Assembly: GCF_017308975.1 (NCBI RefSeq) | Contig: NZ_JADWPD010000011.1 | Location: forward strand, 186,001-250,000 | Length of the DNA stretch: 64,000 nt | From: Amycolatopsis sp. MtRt-6 | GTDB lineage: Bacteria; Actinomycetota; Actinomycetes; Mycobacteriales; Pseudonocardiaceae | Direction: 5' to 3' | Shown: one piece after another, positions 60,564 through 64,000 of the stretch | Layout of the letters: each line of letters starts with the position of its first letter | Numbering within the stretch: position 1 is the stretch's first letter | Position numbers and translations under genes: made by a program | Notes under the pieces: model-generated | The model's input: the letters and a program-made list of their open reading frames with translations, nothing else | Databases searched by the model: none | What the model was told of the DNA's origin: nothing

Positions 60564-60761
60564 ATGCGGGACAAGCGCAACGATCTGCGGCCGGTGGCGG
60601 ACCTGCTGGCCGACGGCGGGGACTCGCCGGAACTGGAGCGCACGCGCCACAAGGCGGCGCTGGCCGTGGCCGCCCGGGCGAAGGACCCCGAGGACTGCGC
60701 GCGGCTGCTCGAGATGCTGGGGCTGCACCGGAGCAGCCGCCGCAGCAGCGACGTCGCCTGA
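60564..60761 (+). CDS. Small protein of unknown function preceding ku2
   Basis: A 65-residue helical, highly charged protein (MRDKRNDLRPVADLLADGGDSPELERTRHKAALAV read in part). No family recognised. ATG after GGAGGGGAG, 27 bases before ku2, so it is the first gene of the end-joining operon. Confidence 0.65.
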   Translation: MRDKRNDLRPVADLLADGGDSPELERTRHKAALAVAARAKDPEDCARLLEMLGLHRSSRRSSDVA

Positions 60762-60788
60762 GCCGGGACGCGGGGCGAGGAGGACGAC

Positions 60789-61715
60789 ATGGCCCGACCG
60801 GTGTGGAGCGGCGCGCTGAGCCTGGGGCTGGTCACCGTGCCGGTGGAGCTGTACCCGGCGGTGGCGGACCACACGATCCACTTCCACCAGTTCGAACGCG
60901 GGACGTCGGACCGCATCCGCAACCGCCGGGTCAACGAGCGGACCGGCGAAGAGGTCACCCAGGACGAGATCGTCAAGGGCTACGACCTCGGCGGCGGGGA
61001 CCACGTGCTCGTCGAACCGGACGAGCTGGACGAGATCGCGCCCGAGCGGTCGCGCCGGATCGACATCGAGCAGTTCGTCGAGCTCGACGAGATCGACCCG
61101 TGGTTCTTCGACAAGACGTACTGGCTCAAGCCGGCGAAGGAGGACTTCGCCAAGGCGTACGGCCTGCTGCTGCAGGCGATGGACCGCAGCGAAAAGGCCG
61201 GCATCGCGAAGTTCGTGTTGCGCGGCAAGGAGTACCTCGCGGCCGTCCGCGCCGGCGAGGACGTGATGGTGCTGAACACCCTGCACTTCGTCGCGGACCT
61301 GCGGAAGCCGAAGGACGTCATGGGCACGCTGCCGCAGCTGCCGAAACCGCGGCCCAAGGAACTCGACATGGCGCTCGCGCTCGTCGACGAGATGACCGCG
61401 CCCTGGAAACCCGAGGACTACCGCGACGAGTACTCGAAGCGCGTCGAAGAGCTGATCAAGGCGAAGGAAGCCGGCAAGGAGATCACCCACGAGGAGGAGC
61501 CGGAGCCCTCGGCCGACGTCGTCGACCTGTTCGAGGCGCTGTCGCGCAGCGTCAAGAACCGCAAGAGCGGCGGCAAGGAACCGAAGAAGAAGGCCGGGAA
61601 GAAGCTGGCCGAGCTGTCCAAGTCCGAGTTGGACAAGCTGGCCCGTGAGCAGGGCGTGAAGGGCCGGTCGAAGATGACGCGGGCCGAGCTCGAGAAGGCC
61701 CTGAAGGCGTCGTGA
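60789..61715 (+). CDS. ku: Ku, NHEJ DNA-end-binding protein (copy 2)
   Basis: A 308-residue Ku protein: MARPVWSGALSLGLVTVPVELYPAV, then KTYWLKPAKEDFAKAYGLLL in the core. It is diverged from copy 1 at 5561. After a Lys-rich linker (KSGGKEPKKKAGKK) the C-terminus carries a SAP/Rho-N-like module (KSELDKLAREQGVKGRSKMTRAELEKAL) shared with the small basic protein at 57283. Next to a LigD-type polymerase, so this is probably the dedicated stress or stationary-phase end-joining Ku. Confidence 0.95.
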   Translation: MARPVWSGALSLGLVTVPVELYPAVADHTIHFHQFERGTSDRIRNRRVNERTGEEVTQDEIVKGYDLGGGDHVLVEPDELDEIAPERSRRIDIEQFVELDEIDPWFFDKTYWLKPAKEDFAKAYGLLLQAMDRSEKAGIAKFVLRGKEYLAAVRAGEDVMVLNTLHFVADLRKPKDVMGTLPQLPKPRPKELDMALALVDEMTAPWKPEDYRDEYSKRVEELIKAKEAGKEITHEEEPEPSADVVDLFEALSRSVKNRKSGGKEPKKKAGKKLAELSKSELDKLAREQGVKGRSKMTRAELEKALKAS

Positions 61716-61740
61716 CCGCCGACGTCGTACGGGTGCGCAC

Positions 61741-62604
61741 GTGAAGACTTCCCACCCGGACAAGGTGTTCTACCCCGGCGACGGGCTGACCAAGGGCGAT
61801 GTCGTCGAGTACTACCGCGCCGTCGCGAACGTCATGCTGCCGCACCTGCGCGGCCGCCCGCTGACGCTGCGGCGCTTCCCCGACGGCATCGGCGAGCAGG
61901 GCTGGTTCCAGAAGCACCCGGGGGAGCACTTCCCGGACTCGATCCGCGTCGAACGGGTGCCCCGGCGCGGCGGTGGCACCGACGAATACGTCGTGTGCGA
62001 GGACGCCGAGACACTGGCGTACCTGGCGAACCAGGGAACCGTGGAGTTCCACGTCTGGCTGTCCACTGTGGATGCTCCAGAGCGCCCGGACCGGTTGGTG
62101 CTGGACCTCGACCCGCCGGAAGGCACGCCGGTCGCGGAGCTGCGCGCCGTCGCCCGGCGCATCCGCGACCACTACGAGCGGGCCGGCCTGACCGCGTTCG
62201 TCCAGGCCACCGGCGGCCGCGGGTTCCATGTGCTCGCGCCGCTGGACGCGAAGTCGGACACGGAGGTGGTGCTGGAGCTGTCCCGCGCCCTCGCCGACCG
62301 GGTCGCGGCGGCTGATCCGGACCGGCTGACCACGGCTCAGCGCAAGGAAAAACGCGGCGACCGGATCTTCCTGGACGCCAACCGCAACGGGTACGCGCAG
62401 ACGGTCGTCGCGCCGTACTCGCTGCGGGCCCGCCCGGGGGCCGCGGCCGCCACCCCGCTGGACTGGCGCGAGCTGGGCAAGGCGGCGCCGGACGGCTGGG
62501 CGCTGGGCAAGGAGAGGCAGCGGCTGGCCCGCAAGGAGGACCCCTGGCGGAACCTCGACGAGCACGCGGGCTCGGCCGAGCAGGCGCTGAAGGGCCTCAC
62601 CTGA
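61741..62604 (+). CDS. LigD-type polymerase domain, stand-alone
   Basis: A 287-residue primase-polymerase of the LigD POL family: SHPDKVFYPGDGLTKGDVVEYYRAV, GWFQKHPGEHFPDS, and catalytic LVLDLDPPEGTP with the DxD pair, then FVQATGGRGFHVLAPL. It fills gaps at Ku-bound ends with a preference for ribonucleotides. Ligase and phosphoesterase domains of full LigD are absent, so sealing must come from another ligase. GTG start 25 bases after ku2. Confidence 0.92.
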   Translation: MKTSHPDKVFYPGDGLTKGDVVEYYRAVANVMLPHLRGRPLTLRRFPDGIGEQGWFQKHPGEHFPDSIRVERVPRRGGGTDEYVVCEDAETLAYLANQGTVEFHVWLSTVDAPERPDRLVLDLDPPEGTPVAELRAVARRIRDHYERAGLTAFVQATGGRGFHVLAPLDAKSDTEVVLELSRALADRVAAADPDRLTTAQRKEKRGDRIFLDANRNGYAQTVVAPYSLRARPGAAAATPLDWRELGKAAPDGWALGKERQRLARKEDPWRNLDEHAGSAEQALKGLT

Positions 62605-63229
62605 GCAGCTTCGCCGCGGCCTGCAGATCGGCGACGAAGCCCGCGTAGGCGTCGTCCCGGTCCGGGGCCCGCAGCACCGCCGACGGGTGGACCGTGGCCA
62701 TCGCCGAGGGCACCAGATCGGCGACGTCCGCCGGTGCTTCCAGGGGCTCGCCGCGGTGGGCGGTGAGCCGGAACTTCGGGCCCAGCAACGACTGCGCGGC
62801 CGTCGCGCCCAGCAGCAGCACCAGCTCCGGGCGCACCGCGCGCAGCTCGGCCAGCAGCCACGGGCGGCACGCGACCACCTCGGTGCGGCCCGGCTTCTGG
62901 TGGATGCGGCGCTTCCCGCGTTCGTCGCGCTTGAACTTGAAGTGCTTGACCGCGTTGGTGACGTACAACGACCGCCGGTCGAAGCCGGCTTCGGCGAAGG
63001 CGCGGTCCAGCAGCTTGCCGGCCGGCCCCACGAACGGCTCGCCCGCGAGGTCCTCCTTGTCGCCCGGCTGCTCGCCGACGACGAGGACCGTCGCCCCGGC
63101 GTCGCCCTCGCCGAAGACGGTTTGCGTGGCGTCCTGGTAGAGCGGGCAGCCCTGGCACCCGGACGCCGCCGACCGCAACCGGTCGAGGTCGGTGGTGTCC
63201 GGTGGCTCGGCACCGCGGGAATCCGGCAT
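62597..63229 (-). CDS. udgX: UdgX-type uracil-DNA glycosylase/cross-linker
   Basis: A 210-residue family-4-like uracil-DNA glycosylase. Motif A is GEQPGDKEDLAGEPFVGPAG; iron-sulfur cysteines include CQGCP. The insertion KRRIHQ, with H110, is the UdgX hallmark whose histidine forms a covalent bond to the abasic site after uracil removal. So it likely cross-links uracil-DNA rather than releasing it. Its 3' end overlaps the LigD-polymerase gene by 8 bases. A GTTT-N15-GGGGA promoter lies upstream. Confidence 0.93.
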   Translation of the reverse strand: MPDSRGAEPPDTTDLDRLRSAASGCQGCPLYQDATQTVFGEGDAGATVLVVGEQPGDKEDLAGEPFVGPAGKLLDRAFAEAGFDRRSLYVTNAVKHFKFKRDERGKRRIHQKPGRTEVVACRPWLLAELRAVRPELVLLLGATAAQSLLGPKFRLTAHRGEPLEAPADVADLVPSAMATVHPSAVLRAPDRDDAYAGFVADLQAAAKLLR

Positions 63230-63241
63230 GCCTCCGGAAAT

Positions 63242-63265
63242 TCCCCGTCCGCGGCACGGGTAAAC
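63242..63265 (-). promoter_or_regulatory. Sigma-B/F-like promoter of udgX
   Basis: Minus-strand GTTT (63265-63262), 15-base spacer, GGGGA (63246-63242), a one-base departure from GGGTA. Confidence 0.5.
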
Positions 63266-63276
63266 CCCGCCGGTCC

Positions 63277-63281
63277 GGGTA
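63277..63281 (+). promoter_or_regulatory. Possible -10 GGGTA of CBS gene
   Basis: GGGTA lies 35 bp before the CBS start, but no good GTTT-like -35 is found at 14-17 bases. Assigned tentatively because of the surrounding pattern. Confidence 0.35.
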
Positions 63282-63316
63282 GCCGGAGGACAACGCCCCA
63301 GAGAAAGGAGTTCACG

Positions 63317-63733
63317 ATGACCACCGCACGCGACATCATGACGTCCGACGCGACCTGCGCCCGGGAGTCCGACACCGTGCACGACGCCGCGGTCACCATG
63401 GCGCAGAAAGGCGTCGGCGCCCTGCCGATCTGCGGTGAGGACAACCGGCTCAAGGGCATGATCACCGACCGCGACATCGTCGTGAAGGTGCTGGCCGAGG
63501 GCAAGGACCCGCGCGCGGTCCACACCGGCGAGCTCGCCCAGGGCGAGGTCGTCACGATCGGCGCGGACGACGACGCCCAGGAGATCCTGCGCACGATGTC
63601 CGAGCACCGCGTCCGCCGGCTGCCGGTGATCGACGGGCACGACCTCGTCGGCATCGTCGCCCAGGCCGACGTGGCCAGGGCGCTGTCGAACCCGACCGCC
63701 GGCGAGCTGGTCGAGGCCCTGTCCTACGACTGA
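63317..63733 (+). CDS. Tandem CBS-domain protein
   Basis: A 138-residue protein with two CBS domains (TARDIMTSDATCARESDTVHDAAVTM; GALPICGEDNRLKGMITDRDIVVKV; RVRRLPVIDGHDLVGIVAQADVARAL), like the hypoxic response protein family. It probably binds adenine nucleotides and senses energy state. ATG after GAAAGGAG. A strong hairpin follows. Confidence 0.93.
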   Translation: MTTARDIMTSDATCARESDTVHDAAVTMAQKGVGALPICGEDNRLKGMITDRDIVVKVLAEGKDPRAVHTGELAQGEVVTIGADDDAQEILRTMSEHRVRRLPVIDGHDLVGIVAQADVARALSNPTAGELVEALSYD

Positions 63734-63751
63734 GTGACCCCTCCTACGCCA

Positions 63752-63789
63752 CACGGCCGCCCCCGGCGCGAGTTCCGGGGGCGGCCGTG
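63752..63789. terminator. 15-bp hairpin between convergent genes
   Basis: Perfect arms CACGGCCGCCCCCGG (63752-63766) and complement (63775-63789) around an 8-base loop, between the CBS and DUF3040 stops. Bidirectional terminator. Confidence 0.8.
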
Positions 63790-63796
63790 CCGCGCT

Positions 63797-64000
63797 TCAG
63801 CGGGAACCGGCCGCGGCGGTACCGTCCTCAGTGGACTCGCGGACCGACTCGGCGCGGGCGATGTGCCAGGCCACCAGGGCGCCCGCGCTCACCGTGCCCC
63901 AGAGCACGAGCGCGGCGTCGCGGGCGAACAGGCCGACGAGCAGCATCACCACCGCCGTGACGTCGCAGAGCACCAGCAACAGGTTCCAGCGCCTGGGCGA
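63797..64000 (-). CDS. DUF3040 membrane protein, C-terminal part
   Basis: The gene enters from the right edge; 67 residues are visible: RRWNLLLVLCDVTAVVMLLVG is the first membrane helix, LVLWGTVSAGALVAWHIA the second, then a hydrophilic tail ending GTAAAGSR. It is the second DUF3040 member in the window. Start lies outside. Confidence 0.85.
   Translation of the reverse strand, partial: SPRRWNLLLVLCDVTAVVMLLVGLFARDAALVLWGTVSAGALVAWHIARAESVRESTEDGTAAAGSR

Overview
The window is high-GC actinobacterial chromosome, most likely from Pseudonocardiaceae and probably Amycolatopsis-like. The signs are very GC-rich codons, many GTG starts, dense ATGA/GTGA stop-start overlaps, a conservon (cvnABCD), ESX/type VII accessory proteins, an F420-dependent enzyme, DUF3040/DUF6131/DUF3618/DUF4235 proteins, bacterial Ku and UdgX. 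Genus is inferred. No rRNA, tRNA, CRISPR array, insertion sequence or prophage was seen.

Layout. 1-1.4 kb: the end of a TetR-controlled ABC exporter operon with a twin palindromic operator. 1.4-5.5 kb: a conservon (sensor ATPase, roadblock protein, DUF742 protein, small GTPase) followed by a styrene/indole-monooxygenase-like flavoprotein; the sensor gene carries a duplicated palindromic repeat translated in frame. 5.5-15 kb: housekeeping and accessory genes (Ku, S-adenosylhomocysteinase with a hairpin-rich leader, AurF-like diiron protein with a divergent TetR, DNA polymerase IV, MetE-like enzyme, LysE exporter). 15-25.4 kb: catabolic modules (GTP cyclohydrolase II; MarR with an MBL-fold protein and a flavin hydroxylase; LacI; TSUP transporter; molybdenum hydroxylase L/S/M subunits; flavin reductase). 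25.4-27.4 kb: a DUF222/HNH endonuclease and a C-rich low-complexity tract.

27.4-36.8 kb is the most distinctive locus: EspG-like chaperone, PE-like and PPE-like proteins, EspC-like protein, YbaB-like protein, a 1583-residue WXG/Rhs polymorphic toxin ending in a PD-(D/E)XK-like domain, and an acidic candidate immunity protein. No ESX membrane core genes are present, so the effector would need an ESX machine encoded elsewhere. 36.9-47 kb: acetyltransferase, MFS transporter, SGNH hydrolase, Tat-exported GH29 fucosidase-like enzyme with a palindromic operator, GT39-like membrane glycosyltransferase, and a PLP decarboxylase with a divergent LysR.

47-64 kb looks like a general-stress island. A SigB/SigF-type sigma factor and its RsbW-like anti-sigma factor lie among genes for STAS anti-antisigma factors, GAF-ANTAR regulators, holin/DUF3618/DUF4235 envelope proteins, NDH-2, SRPBCC, aldo/keto reductase, hemerythrin, CYTH-CHAD, an F420 enzyme, a second Ku, a stand-alone LigD polymerase, UdgX and a CBS protein. 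At least ten of these genes or operons have an upstream GTTT-like box, a spacer of 14-17 bases and GGGTA, the promoter pattern of this sigma family, so stress signalling, envelope, redox and DNA-end-repair functions are probably co-regulated.

Several convergent gene ends carry tandem repeats or long perfect hairpins. A 20-bp-period repeat occurs at two sites 44 kb apart.
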